From the NCBI GenBank assembly GCA_914767715.1, contig OU612069.1:3348001-3412000 (forward strand): a stretch of 64,000 nt of DNA, read 5' to 3'. Made by a program: the position numbers and the translations under genes. Below are positions 26,501-37,637 of this stretch, one piece after another; position 1 is the first letter of the stretch, and each line of letters opens with the position of its first letter. The notes under the pieces are model-generated. The model saw nothing but the letters and a program-made list of their open reading frames with translations. It had not been told where the DNA came from and searched no databases. Source of the DNA: Membranipora membranacea (Eukaryota; Bryozoa; Gymnolaemata; Cheilostomatida; Membraniporidae).

Positions 26501-28721
26501 GATGAAATTTTATTAGGTTGACCAATCACGCCAAATGCTGCTGGGCTCCGGAGACTTCCTTCATGTTGGAATAGACACACATCACATGCCACTTTCTTTG
26601 AAAGTGCCGACATAAGTCAAATGCATACAAACCCCAATGATTACACTCACTATTGTTATGCGGTTGTAGATTAAATTCAGCAAGATCCCTGTCTATGCTG
26701 AATCTATCTGTGTCATCTGCAATAGTCAGACAAATTTTATACCAATATGCTTTGGTATTGGTTATATATGCACTGAAAACTGAAACTCAATTCAATAGCC
26801 AGCTGTGTCTCGAAGATCTGCAACCAGAATCTTTTATATGTTTAAAATTTTAATTCTTCATTATAGATTTTGACAGTGCAAAACTACGCAGTTTAACTGG
26901 ATATTGACAGAAGATATCCTGCTCATGGTTGATTTAGATGGGGAAGGGGTAGACCAACTTTGGTCCATTTGCATGCATTCTGGGTCACTCCTGATCCACT
27001 GGTCACGCTGCAGTGGAAGGGAGCAACAGGAATGCAGGCAATTGGATTAAACTTGTTCTAGGGGAAGGGGTACGAAGCCTCTATCTTGTACATAATTTAC
27101 TGGCAGACTGTTTACAAAGCCCTACAAATTATAATACTGTACACAGGACTACGCGCCACCATGCATCTTTATTATTAGTTTTATTAGTTATGGAGAAATT
27201 GATCAAAAGTACTAGAAGTTTGTAAAAGACTTGTGTAGAAGAGTCAACTACATAATTACTTGTACTAACCTCACACATGACAATTACTTTTTGACACTAC
27301 ACATAATCTTTACCCGGAAATTCTCTGATTTTGTCACGGTAAATATCTTGTATACTCTCAGCAGAAATAGAAGATCGACTCTTAATGCTTAATTTTGAGG
27401 AATTGTAACGATCAAAATAATTTGTTGAAGTGACTGTCCTAATAGGCCATATTTGGCAGGCTGAAAAGTCATTAGGGCATATGAAACAAAACAGACTGTG
27501 AACCTAATTGCAGTAAAACTGCTGCCAAGTCCGAAAATTGGGATCATAGTGGATCATAGTGATTTATTGCCTCCCCTGACCACTATGATCCTCTATGATC
27601 CTTGTTAAAATAAACTGAAAAAACTAATCGCTATTTTCCACAATTTTCATTTTTTTTTTGCCCTATGAACTCACAATATTTGATTTACTGGGGTAATAAT
27701 ATATCCACTTTTCCAATAGGGCTGACCCTTTAATATTTATACCGGTGTTTCTTTCCATCCAGTTAGGTTTGGGGTAACTCCCAATTAAGGTGACTATAAC
27801 AACAATCTAAGCGCTTACTTCCAACTGTTTAGTTTTTCTGATAACATATTCTCTATATGGAGCGGAACTCCAGGCTTCTAGCGCTACATTAAAACTCCGC
27901 TTATGAACAACGTCATGTAAATAAAGGTATGAAATAATTGCTCGCAATATTTTCTGTATAGAATAAGTACCGGATTGTCAGATTTAAGTAAAGACGTTAA
28001 AGACTTTGTTTGAGGCTGCTCTTTTGTATCACATCTTATTCTCCATATTTTCAGCTTTAGAATCCAAATATTGAGGAAGTTATGGCCTCTCAAACTTCCA
28101 GAGTGATTGCCTTCAATCGGCATTGGGAATAAGCGGATGTTTCCCCTGGGGTATGTCACAACCATAGACATGTGGCATAGACATTATGTGTGATTATTAG
28201 TTAATACACTAATAATCACACAGAAGGCTGATTATTAGTTAATACACTAATAATCACACAGATAAGATGATGATCAAAATTCAGACCTGGATGAGAATCG
28301 ATCCCCGGTTCCAATACCTATAGGCAACGACGCTACCATCACCCCACTTGGACCAACTAGGTTAGCCTGTAGACAATATAGCTCAGTATTAGCAGCGTTG
28401 CCTGCAAAGCCATTTGGACCTGGGTTCAAGACTGTTACAGATTTGAACATTTTGATCATCAATATTAGTGACGTACCCTAGGGATTGCCGGCTGATTCTT
28501 ACTGCCGATAAATTGCCGTCACCTTGGAAGTTTGAGAGGCCATAACTTCCTCAATATTTGGATTATAAAGCTGAAAATTACTCACATGAGAGAATAAAAT
28601 ATGGAGAATAAGATGTGATACAAAAGAGCAGCCTCAAACAAAGTCTTTAAAATAACATACCCAAATGCTGACCACCAACTGCTCCTTGTTCCTCATAGTT
28701 TTCATTATCTGTGTCCGCCAT
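14190..28721 (-). CDS. Ankyrin-repeat caspase with duplicated novel module, copy A
   Basis: The 15 exons run from high to low coordinates: 28661-28721, 26651-26716, 26175-26231, 25646-25774, 25002-25043, 24195-24365, 21829-21903, 21045-21266, 20606-20755, 19828-20034, 18363-18575, 17878-17988, 16024-17697, 14750-15120 and 14190-14525. They total 3885 nt and encode 1294 aa. Internal junctions are phase 1 except the last (phase 0). Layout: acidic, Ser-rich N-terminus (1-115); helical stretch (about 118-170); unknown module M1 (about 201-274); Cys-rich segment CSRDPCPYCP (about 310-320); acidic linker; module M2 (about 394-464); ankyrin repeats (about 505-1040); caspase p20 (about 1080-1183) and p10 (1184-1294). 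The catalytic dyad is His about 1150 (THG) and Cys about 1190 (QACQA). No DED, CARD or signal peptide was seen. A cytosolic protease activated by ankyrin-mediated assembly is inference. Confidence 0.85.
14750..15120 (-). CDS. Caspase p20 exon
   Basis: The exon starts in phase 1 after 'attacag' and ends in phase 0 before gtaagt. Visible caspase hallmarks are FILYNC (first strand), RRGAQDEAQNF (equivalent to RxGTxxDxxxL, with the S1 Arg), a GYGV strand and the catalytic-His block LSIMTHGHKG. In copy B (52550-52920) the His block reads MSHGHKG, the classical SHG. Confidence 0.88.
16024..17697 (-). CDS. Ankyrin-repeat exon of copy A (about 12 units)
   Basis: One 1674-nt exon encodes about 12 repeats with the core TPLHHAAQ or TPVHLAAQ, followed by a second-helix block like SPEHLQVILNSV. 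The period is about 40 residues, longer than the usual 33 for ankyrins. Two unit types alternate, one with an insert ending GFLNDHEATP. The tail (about the last 60 codons) is non-repetitive and ends at a phase 1 donor (AAAG|gtaaat). Reading past that donor gives a spurious stop at 15953. The exon begins at 'cttcag|CAGAAA', in frame with the exon at 17878-17988. Confidence 0.9.
18746..19022. mobile_element. Foldback MITE in intron 10 of caspase gene A
   Basis: Imperfect inverted arms of about 110-125 bp (about 18746-18865 and 18910-19022) surround a short centre. The matching blocks include 'aacttttaactgcc', 'cagttaaaagtt', 'aaacactctatgatt' and 'aatcataaagtgttt'. The same structure lies at about 58708-58983 in copy B, so it predates the duplication. 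No ORF. Confidence 0.65.
19226..19544 (+). mobile_element. tRNA-derived SINE unique to copy A
   Basis: Copy B reads straight through this site (59180-59190), so copy A holds a 320-bp insert or B lost it. The insert has an A-box-like tggcgcaattggttagcgcgc (about 19406) and a B-box ggttcgagtcc (about 19471). The anticodon region is longer than in a normal tRNA, with non-tRNA flanks. Short ORFs over it are shadows. Confidence 0.65.
22793..23555 (+). mobile_element. Copy-A-specific insert with LTR-like signals
   Basis: About 760 bp here is missing from copy B, where about 62385 joins directly to the equivalent of about 23556. It contains TATATAAAG (about 23041), then AATAAA (about 23154), in the order expected of U3-R-U5, and a tandem 24-bp duplication near 23192-23239. 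I could not find clean TG...CA ends or a target duplication, so a solo LTR is only a suggestion. Confidence 0.35.
28187..28260. repeat. Tandem pair of short hairpins
   Basis: The unit GATTATTAG-ttaataca-CTAATAATC, flanked by TGTGT/ACACA, occurs twice in a row with 'gaaggct' between. Each unit is self-complementary. Confidence 0.85.
28262..28370 (-). mobile_element. tRNA-derived SINE in intron 1 of caspase gene A
   Basis: On the minus strand an A-box-like 'ggtgatggtagcgtcgttg' is followed by a B-box-like 'ggatcgattctc' about 40 nt later. It sits inside the 27997-28650 inverted repeat. No second copy of this family was found in the window. Confidence 0.45.
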
Positions 28722-29613
28722 TTTCCTGCCTTATACACTCTACCATAGGAATGAGCTCAGCTAAAAGCACATTTTATACAGTGTTGTAGTGCTTCAAATA
28801 CCCTCATATCAATCTAATTTCGGAAGGGATAAAAAGAGCAAAGATGAGAGTGACCTCCCCCTGTCGGATCGGATACACGCGTGTTCCTTAATGAGATATT
28901 GCTAGGCAACCACTTCCTTTCAATCAAAGATAAGACACCCAGTATTAAATGTATTCTTGTCACATTTTACCAATGCGTTGATGTTACTGTCTTGAGTCCA
29001 TTTGCCTGCATTCATAGTTGCTCCTGATCTACTGATGACCAGTGAAAGGGAGCTGCTGGAATGCAAGCAACTGGATTAAAGTTGATCTACAGCAGACTTG
29101 CCAACCTAACTTTTCCAAAATGCTTACAAAAATTTGCAAAATGCTTGAAATGCTTACAAAACTCATGGGCGCCTTATATGACCAGAAATTGCCTCAAACA
29201 ATTTTTCGCGCTTCATTCTCCCTGATGTAAGACTTGAACAGGTAAAAAGTCCACATCAAATCAACCCATTGGTTTTCCGAAGCCAATACCTAGACTATCA
29301 ATCAACAATGACAAGATTATGCAAGTAAGCTGAAGCCAAAGAGATAGGGATGACTCAATGGCTGAAGCATAGATGCGTTTTTTTTGATAGCCTGATTAGG
29401 TAAACAGGTGTTTGAAAAACCATAAATGCGTACAGCTAGCGTTTTGCGTTTAAAACTCAATTAGTGTCAAATAAGCGTTCAAAAAACGCTTTATGTGTAC
29501 AGGTTGGCAAGTGTGATCTACAGTGACATGTAATAGTTATTAAGTAATCGCCTTGATGTTCGGGACCCATGTAAAAAACCGCAAAATGATTATGAGAGGC
29601 ACAATTAACCATG

Positions 29614-29800
29614 TGTCAAAATAAGACAAATTGATAAGGCATTTGTGTTAGTTTAATTAAAGAGAGGTTATTATGTTGAAATTGGGCAGTTGCCAATTTG
29701 TATTAGTCATGGTAATAGGTCAGGGTTACCAGAGTTTTTCCTTATTCTCCTTACATCATCTGATCTCACAGTGGGATTCCTAAAAGAGAGAACATTTGGC
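29614..29800 (+). repeat. Dispersed direct repeat, copy 1
   Basis: This matches 31136-31313 closely over about 180 bp (shared blocks include ataagacaaattgataaggc and ggtcagggttaccagag). No coding content. It is likely a fragment of an older element or a local duplication. Confidence 0.75.
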
Positions 29801-29947
29801 TGCCATCCAGGGGCGTATATTCTAAAAAATTTCACTCACTGACTTTTCAAAGATGAGCATAATAATCGGGTGCAGCCCGATCCACACGCCGTAGGCGTGG
29901 CGGGGAGGGGCGCTTAAACGCCCTCCCACCACGGAAATTTTTGCATA

Positions 29948-30213
29948 TCGGTAGCAAAATAGTGCAAGCAGAGAGGTATTTCAATAGCTCACTGAGCTGT
30001 TGGGTACTTTCAGAAAACAACTCAATAGCAGTAGAAGATTACGGTAAAAATGCTCCAGTTATAAAGCACCCATTTGAAAAAAAACTGACCTTGAAGGGAT
30101 TCGAACCCACAACAATCTTATTAACAATGATTATTAGGCGCCCGCTCTACACACTGAGCTATTCAGCCACTCACGGAAATCTGTGGGCCGTGAGTGTTAA
30201 TTTACGCCACTGC
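29948..30213 (-). mobile_element. tRNA-derived SINE family 2, minus copy
   Basis: This is the reverse complement of 32949-33205. Read on the minus strand, it has a short head starting ggcgta, a tRNA-like core (tagctcagtgtgtagagcg, then ttgtgggttcgaatccc) and a tail of about 120 bp. The core retains an intron-like insert between anticodon and variable arms. Confidence 0.7.
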
Positions 30214-30289
30214 TGCCATCTGTTTAGGTTGGTGACCAGGCAATTAGCTAGATGTTGCCTGGATTATTGTTATAGCTATAGTAGCGCCG

Positions 30290-30596
30290 CCCCATATTTG
30301 GTATCATATTGAAGGTCTCAGTCTAATTAACAGCACATAGCAACCTTTTGAATAGCCTATGGATACAGTTGAACACTAAAACAAAAAATTTTCTCAACCT
30401 TTTCTCGAGCACTAAGGTTGTCCCCTCGCTCTTATCGCTCTTCAATATATAACGAAAAAGAGGAGATAACCTTATAGGTTGATAAAAGTTGAGAAAAATA
30501 TTCAGTTCTTCTGTGTCCAAAGGCTATTCGAAATATTGCCATGGTGCTCCTGCTCCTAATTAGACTGAGACCTTCAATATGATACCAAATACGGGG
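30290..30596. mobile_element. Foldback MITE, 307 bp
   Basis: Terminal arms of at least 40 bp are complementary (left starts CCCCATATTTGGTATC, right ends with its near-exact complement). Inner arms continue imperfectly (aaccttttctc, gagataacctt). No ORF. Confidence 0.75.
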
Positions 30597-31135
30597 AGGC
30601 CCTACCATAGCTATTGATAGATTTATAGATATTCCCTATATTTCCTTGCTACGAATGATTATTCGCATCTTTTATCGAAAGGATTTTTGCTGTCATGTGT
30701 GGTTTGGCTTGTTATGTAATCATAACACAATACAATTACAATCGCGTCCGGAACAAATTCGGTTTGTGAATGTGAATGACCAACAATGCGTACGAAATTG
30801 TTTCCATGCTTCGAATTGGGGCTAAAATTGCATCAATGCGCATTCCTACGGAGCAATCCCACCAACAAATGCCTCCAATAGTCATCATGAAGGAGTTCTA
30901 ATATACTTGTGGAGTAAAGTTACCATGCAAATAGAATTAAAGATATTCTTAACAAAAATTATTACCTACGTAGAACTAACCAGCAAGCCACAAGCATATG
31001 TTCCCATCCCTGGCCATCCCTCATGATTAGTACTGATCTGTTTTACTCATCCTGACTAGAAGTCAGAGCTCCCTCACTGCTAGATTACCCTATCATCAAA
31101 CTGGTTTTCCTTGTTATGAGATGCACAGTCAATCA

Positions 31136-31313
31136 CTTGTCAAAATAAGACAAATTGATAAGGCATTTGTGTTAGTTTAAGGAGAGGTTGAAATTGGGCA
31201 GTTGCCAGTTTGTATTAGTCATGGTAATAGGTCAGGGTTACCAGAGTTTTTCCTTATTCTCCTTACTGCATTTGATCTCACAGTGGGATTCCCAAAAGAG
31301 AGAACGTTTGGGT
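31136..31313 (+). repeat. Dispersed direct repeat, copy 2
   Basis: Partner of 29614-29800, with a few small deletions. Confidence 0.75.
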
Positions 31314-31697
31314 GTTTTCACTGTAAGTTGGTGACCAGGCAACTAGGTGTTGCGCGGATAGATGGATATTAACTTTATTCCCACCATTAAATGCCTGCAA
31401 AGGCAAATATAATCCTGGATGGCCATTGCTCGAAAAACCATTGTTCAAAATTGTAATAAGGTTGTCTAAAATTTCTAGGGGTGGAGGCAATTTGAGCGCC
31501 TAAAAGATACACAGAGGCTTGGATGTTAATGAAAATTAGTTAAATAACATCATGTTACATAAGAGCAGTCAGGTCCTAACTAAGCGCCAATGGCAGCTGA
31601 TATTTTGCAAGGTATCAAGACAAGCTTCAGTTTCAGCCTTTATTTACCCCATTGAAATAACGGCCAGCCACAAGCCTATGTTCCCAAAGGACCTAGT

Positions 31698-31835
31698 CAA
31701 GGGGCCGTTGCCTGCGTTTGAGATTTTGTGGCGCTCCACTATCAAACACCCAATGTAAGGGTTAATTCCTTGACTGGGGGTGGGTGTTTGATAGTAGAGC
31801 GCCACAAAATCCCAAACGCAGGCAACGGCCCCTTG
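31698..31835. mobile_element. Short hairpin MITE, 55-bp arms
   Basis: 31698-31752 and 31781-31835 are complementary with only a few mismatches, separated by 28 bp. Arm ends read CAAGGGGCCGTTGCCTGCG and its complement. The ends are GC-rich compared with the surroundings. Confidence 0.8.
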
Positions 31836-32948
31836 GCTACAAAGGACCATCCCTCAAAATTAGTATTTCTTGTTTTACTCACCCTGACTAGAAGGCACAC
31901 CCTCCTCTCTGCTAGTCCCCAGATAACCTATATCTCCACAGCCTGAATCTATCTAAATTTGAGAAACAATGACAATCCATAATTTAGAGATATTTTGTGC
32001 CTAAATGGAGCCCTGGGGCTTGCAATGAGTCAAAGAAATATTTAGGGGGATCTCTTAGAACACAGTTCCCACTAAATTCTGTGCTTAAAACAGTGTGAAA
32101 ATGTTTATTTCTGACCAGATTTCAATCAGATTATCAATCATGGTATTGTCACATACACTGTATGTGACACGCCTAGGTGCATGACTCTACATGAAGTTAG
32201 GCATTGTATATTGCACTGTCATGGTTGCCATGGTCTTAATATGATTAATTGTTATACTCTTCCGCATTTACTTCCATTTTTTGCACATTTAATTACCATC
32301 TAAATGCGGAGGTTGGCCATCAAAATAATGTCGTATCATCCCACCTGTTTCTATTTTTACGACCTATTTATACAGGTCAGTATAAAGAACAGTGGTTTTT
32401 GCTCTGAAGATTCAGTTACAACTTGGCGTTGCAATTTATCAGTTGCCTGGGGCATTTGCCCCAGGGTGTAGTTCAGTAATAAAATCATCAAACTGCCGAA
32501 AAACTACATTCAGTATTATAATAGTAATCTCATATGAACTCTGCCAGCAGTGAACTGTCGTGATCTTACTCGATCCGACAGTATTACAGATCTATATATT
32601 TCTGCATAAATTCCCTTTTCGGCTGCGGTCAACCCAGAGAGAAGAGTTCTTTCAAAGAGAAAAAAAGTTTTCTTAGACCACTGGAAGGCAATGCCACAAT
32701 TGTTGTGCTGCAGAGGTCACAAGGCTCTCCTGCAGGCACAATGGAGACGAACGTATGCCTCAACAGTTTGCACGTGTGTGAGAGACGGATTGGCCGGTGT
32801 ACATAGCACAGTTTGGTTGGGTTGCTTCGAGTCTACTCTCCCTTGAGTAAGTGGGAAAACTATTTTATACCCAAGGTGGTAGGTGTGGTCATTCTCCCTG
32901 GTGTGGTGCACTCTCCACTTCTTTCAAGAGTTATAATGTTACTAAATA

Positions 32949-33205
32949 TCAGTGGCGTATATTAGCAATCACGGCCCATGGATAACCGTGAATGGCTGAA
33001 TAGCTCAGTGTGTAGAGCGTCTGCCTAATAATCACTATTTTTCAGATTGTTGTGGGTTTAAATCCCACCAAGGTCAGTTTTTTTTCAAATGGGTGCTTTA
33101 TAACTGGAGCATTTTTACCGTAATCTTCTACTGCTATTGAGTTGTTTTCTGAAAGTACCCAACAGCTCAGTGAGCTATTGAAACACCTCTCCGCTTGCAC
33201 TATTT
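32949..33205 (+). mobile_element. tRNA-derived SINE family 2, plus copy
   Basis: Copy of 29948-30213 in the opposite orientation. The B-box has decayed to gggtttaaatccc. The two copies are about 3 kb apart and could pair as an inverted repeat. Confidence 0.7.
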
Positions 33206-33329
33206 ATTCAAATCACAGGAGGGTTACTATACTCATTAATTTCAATATACATGTCACGACATGTTGGATATGATTTATGATTTACGCTAGTAAATCAGAG
33301 GTTTCAGAATGCCACCAACAAGGCCATAA

Positions 33330-33790
33330 ACAAATGAATCGGGAACTGTGTATACGAGTCCGTGTCAAAATGCCATGGTCGAAATGCCATTGGGACAAAG
33401 TGCCAGTGACATGCCATTGCCATAATGCCATAGGTCATAACACCACTGCACAATATACCAATGCCAAAATACCAGTTGTATAAAACGCCAGTTGTGTCAA
33501 AATACCAGTGGATATAAAGCCAGATTGGACATAATACCATTTGCGACAACGTACCATTTCCCAAAATACCATTGCCATAATGCCAAAATATGTAACCAAA
33601 GGAGATCAAGCCACACTGTATTTTTTTTGTGTTAGATGTATTTATACAGCTGCGAGAGTAGGAGGTGGCTCAGCTGCTTAGAGCCGTCCCCTTCACTGTG
33701 CAAGTCATAAAGTTTCTTTGTTCAATTTCAATGATATCTGGGGTTTGTAGGGATCCACAAACTGAGAGCTAGTGACTTGTAACAAATAAT
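33330..33790 (+). mobile_element. Phased CCA-repeat plus tRNA-like head, copy 1
   Basis: From about 33365 to 33595 the sequence is a degenerate array in which CCA(T/G) recurs about every 14-18 nt, as in 'ccagttgtgtcaaaata'. It then joins a family 1 tRNA-like head (aggaggtggctcagctgctta at about 33661). The same composite occurs reversed at 36050-36475, so the array and head move together. Confidence 0.65.
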
Positions 33791-34889
33791 TCCCAACTAT
33801 TCTTTAGACTAATATGACAATAACTTTGGATTATTACCGACTTGTTTTATAAAAACAAGTTTTGACTCATCGCTGCCCGAGAGACTCTTGCTTACTAATG
33901 ACATTGATAAGACTACGATGATTGAACATAGAGCAGGTTAACTCTGTATTTATTAGTTGTATAAAAAGTTACAGTTACAACTAACAGGAAGGAAAAAATC
34001 TGTACACCCAAAATGAACTTTCACGGTTAGGCCATCGCCATAGTATTCAGCAAAGTCATTTTATAGGGGTTTGTGACTCACAGGACGTTCACAACTTTAA
34101 TTTCATGTTGTAAATCTAGTATAAATGATGATGGATATGGATAAGTTTTTAACATCTCTTCCAACCATATACACATTCAACGAAATTTGTTTTCCTACTC
34201 GAGGGTATGAAAGCCAGTTTACAGAGCCGTTTCGTCAAAATGTGGTGTTACTATGCAAAGCATTTGTTTCTCTTAAATAGTTATGCGACAAAACTTCTTT
34301 TGATTCCATTTAAAAAGAATGTTGAGAACTTTTTATGTTCAACACAAAAATTCACTGGTTTAATTATTATAATATATATGATAAACCCCCAAAGTAGCCT
34401 TCCACCTGTAATGGACTGCGTGAAATGCACATGACACAAAATTACGTCCTATTTACTATGGAAAATCTAACAATAATCATTCAGATAGCACAAGCATCTA
34501 AGCTGTGTAATACACCGCAAAGAACTTGCGTGTGCTGCGCTCGCTGTCTACCGGCACCTTTGGGCTCTTTGGCGGCTTTTTGGGAGATTTAGCTCCCATT
34601 GAATTGACTTATTTGGTGACATCAACATTGAGTTGAATCCAGAAAAGTATTTGGACTTAGCTTCAAAGGACAATAGCAAGTTGAGAGTTAAAGCCAATAT
34701 TTTTATATTCTTATTTGATCCCCAACCAGAATTTGTGAAACCAAAATAAGTATTTTATATTATCTCATTATTGTTAAGAAATACAAATCCGAACATAAAA
34801 ATGTGCACCTTAGATTTTGTCATTTCATATCAACCATTCCTTACGGATGAATGCAACTAAAACAAATTAATATGTTATTATAAGAAATT

Positions 34890-35720
34890 ATACAATAACA
34901 AAATTGCTACAGAAATATCTGACACCAACTTTCATTGGAAAACTAAGCTCATGCATTGATAATGCCAACAACAAAATTAGTGCCAGAAAGCATCAACGTC
35001 CTACTATCAAGAAACCTTGGATGACTAAGCAGTTATTTACACTCACCAAAGAGTGTATTAAGCTTCACAAAATAAGCAAATTGCAAGCATTCAATGGTTA
35101 GTTACAAAAACCATAGAGGAAATTTAGATATCATTGTAACAATCTGCGTAAACATAGCAAGGAAAGAACATTACAAAGCTCTGTGTGGTAGGTGTTGTGG
35201 GAATACCAATAAAAAGATTTACCATGAGTTTCGTAACAAGAAAATACCAGCTGTGTAAATTCATCTAGACCATGATGGTGATCAGAGCAATTCTGTAGCT
35301 GATAAATTTAATAATCTTTTTCATCAATGTTGGTAATAATCTGGCCGAAAGTCTTCGAATCAACGCAACTATATTTTCTAAATATTTTCCTAAAATTTAT
35401 ATACTCTTGTTGCAGCTTAATTCTCTTATACTGAAACTGAGACCAGTGTCAATCTGAAAGTCATTGAATATATCAACATGCAAGCGCTAACCGATAATAG
35501 TTAATCCCTGGCACCACTTATAACCTACTTAGCCAACCTGATGGTAAAAACCTCGATTCTTCCTAAGTGCTTGAAAATTGCTTGAGTAAAGCTGATTTTT
35601 AATAAAGGAGATGAGAGTAGATGTAATAATTACAGGCCCATTTCAATTTTGAATTCAAATTCAAAGTTTCAGGAAAACTCCTCTCCACACAAATGAGAGA
35701 GTATTCGGGGTGAAAAGAAT
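34890..35720 (+). pseudogene. Non-LTR retrotransposon (LINE) relic
   Basis: Fragments in shifting frames match the endonuclease-RT linker and RT start of CR1/Jockey/L2-like elements. KKPWMTKQLF sits at about 35010, then a Lys/Arg-rich helix, then NNYRPISIL near 35625-35650 preceded by FNKGDES. There are several stops and frameshifts and no complete RT. It is a dead fragment. Confidence 0.7.
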
Positions 35721-36049
35721 GACTCATTACAGTACAACTGGTACATTCATACTCAATTCAAAATATTTTAAATATGACAAACCATGAATACAACGCCTGA
35801 TCCAACAAACTTGAATTTATCAAAACCAATGACAAGCGAGGAGAGAGGTCCTTGTTAAGCAATTGCATAGGCTTGTTCAAAAAGTTCATACCGGGAGTTT
35901 TGGCAGGGCCAGAGTGCAATCATGCTAGCCTTCATGACGCCGGTAATAGCATCAGACAAAACCAGTCAAAACCCTTCAAGCCAAGACATAAAGTTAGTCA
36001 AATTTAAAGAGTCAATTAATTTGCCATAACCCACAGGGTTGGCGACTGG

Positions 36050-36475
36050 GTGGCGCAATATTTGGCTGCAATTTCTGCAACACACACTAGCCTTCAGTAC
36101 AATGGGGCCCAACAAACCCCAGAGGAAAAATTCAAATGTAGAAAATTCGAGACTTGAACAGTGAAGGAGATGGCTCTAACCAGCTGAACCACCTCCTACT
36201 CTGATCGAGCAACCCGCAGCTGTAATGTGACTAACAAAAAAAATACAACGTGGCTTGATCTCCTTTGGTTACATTTTTTGGCATTTTGACAATGGTATTT
36301 TGGGATATGGTATGTTGTCTCAAATGGTAATATGTCCAATCTGGCTTTATATCCACTGGTGTTTTGACACAACTGGCGTTTTGTACAACTGATATTTTGG
36401 CATTGGTATATTGTGCAGTGGTGTTATGACCTATGGCCATGGCATTATGGCCGGGTACCGTGTATACGTGCACAG
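36050..36475 (-). mobile_element. Phased CCA-repeat plus tRNA-like head, copy 2
   Basis: Reverse-oriented partner of 33330-33790. On the minus strand the CCA-phased array (about 36475-36240) is followed by 'gtaggaggtggttcagctgg' (about 36200) and a body ending near 36060. Confidence 0.65.
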
Positions 36476-37637
36476 TCACCGACTGCATATATTAAATAGT
36501 CAGGTGCCTTGTGTCAACCAGACAAGCATCAGCTAAAGAGTCAAATTAAAATTTGATCATTCACTGACTGAATTGCGCTGACTGTTGAAATAAATATTAA
36601 ATGAAAAGAAAATTACGTCTATATATATATATAAATGATTGATAACTTACTGCGGTTCCTATAAAATCTGACCTGAACTTTTCCTTATCTTTTATTTCCT
36701 TGTACAATAATATCCCTTCTTGATCGATCTTTGTGAATGTTTGCTTAGGTAGTCCTATTTCGTAGCTGTATGTTCGGATGATAATTATACATATGAGAAA
36801 TTATACTTCTGTCAAAATAATATCGGTTTCACAAGACTATCAGAAAGAAGCTTAGACTGCCAAAATACTTCTACTCTCTGTGACGTTAAAAGTGGTGCTA
36901 CTGTTCTCTCGTCAGTTGAAATTCAACTGCCTCAAAAATGTACTACAGCCTATATATATCGCTGTATTAGTGTTATCTTGATGCGCATGACAAAACTAGT
37001 GATAAGAGACTTTCTCAAGTTGTGTGAGAAGCCTACCTAGGAAAGATTATTCAGTATCCATAATCAGTCATTGAATTGTACTATTGTATTGAGTTCGGTG
37101 TTATTAGTATTCAAAGTAGTGGAATAAGACAAGGCACTGCTTGTAATTTTTTGCAGTGTCTTATCCTTAGTAAGCAAAGGCATCATCGCAGTGGAATAAT
37201 GATCTGATCAGGGGGGGAGGGCTTTGCTCAATGCCTGTTTTGCCATTTTCAATGACTGAGTATTGAGTATTACCTTATTATACTATACAATGGAATAAGA
37301 AGGTGCAAACTGGCGATGATTATGTATCTTGTAGAGTTACTTCCTCTTAAACAATTAGAAAACCTAGTGTGTCTTGGTTTTTCCGCTTTTTGTTTACATG
37401 AAGGGTCCAATCAAATGGCAATTTTGAGATAGCCCAGGAACTCTACTTAGGATTGAGTAAACCTCCAGTTGCCCCAGTCTATTTATGAATCAAACTAATA
37501 ACATGGCAGCACCCATGAACATTCAGAAAATTCAGAATGTACTGATAAATTGTCAAATATGACGTGAGTATGAATCTTGTTCACACACTATTTTATGTCA
37601 TTGAAAAGAAATTGTGGTGTTGAACAATGCTGATAAC

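Larger units (their letters stand above)
27997..28650. repeat. Inverted repeat in intron 1 of caspase gene A
   Basis: Arms at about 27997-28100 and 28524-28650 are mostly complementary (shared block agactttgtttgaggctgct). The right arm ends 11 bp from the exon 1 donor at 28661. The interior holds a twice-repeated hairpin (28187-28260) and a tRNA-like SINE (about 28262-28370, minus). Confidence 0.7.
28722..37477. other. Repeat-rich spacer between duplication copies
   Basis: No intact gene is supported. The space is filled by SINE copies in inverted pairs, foldback elements, a direct repeat pair and a LINE relic, listed separately. The 5' regulatory region of caspase gene A should lie just above 28722. 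The remaining parts (about 32000-32930, 33800-34880 and 36540-37470) are AT-rich with nothing I can name. Confidence 0.6.

Noticed and set aside
30090-30180. Functional tRNA gene
   Set aside because: The acceptor stem does not pair well, the core has an odd insert, and the same unit with tail recurs at 32990. SINE is the better reading.
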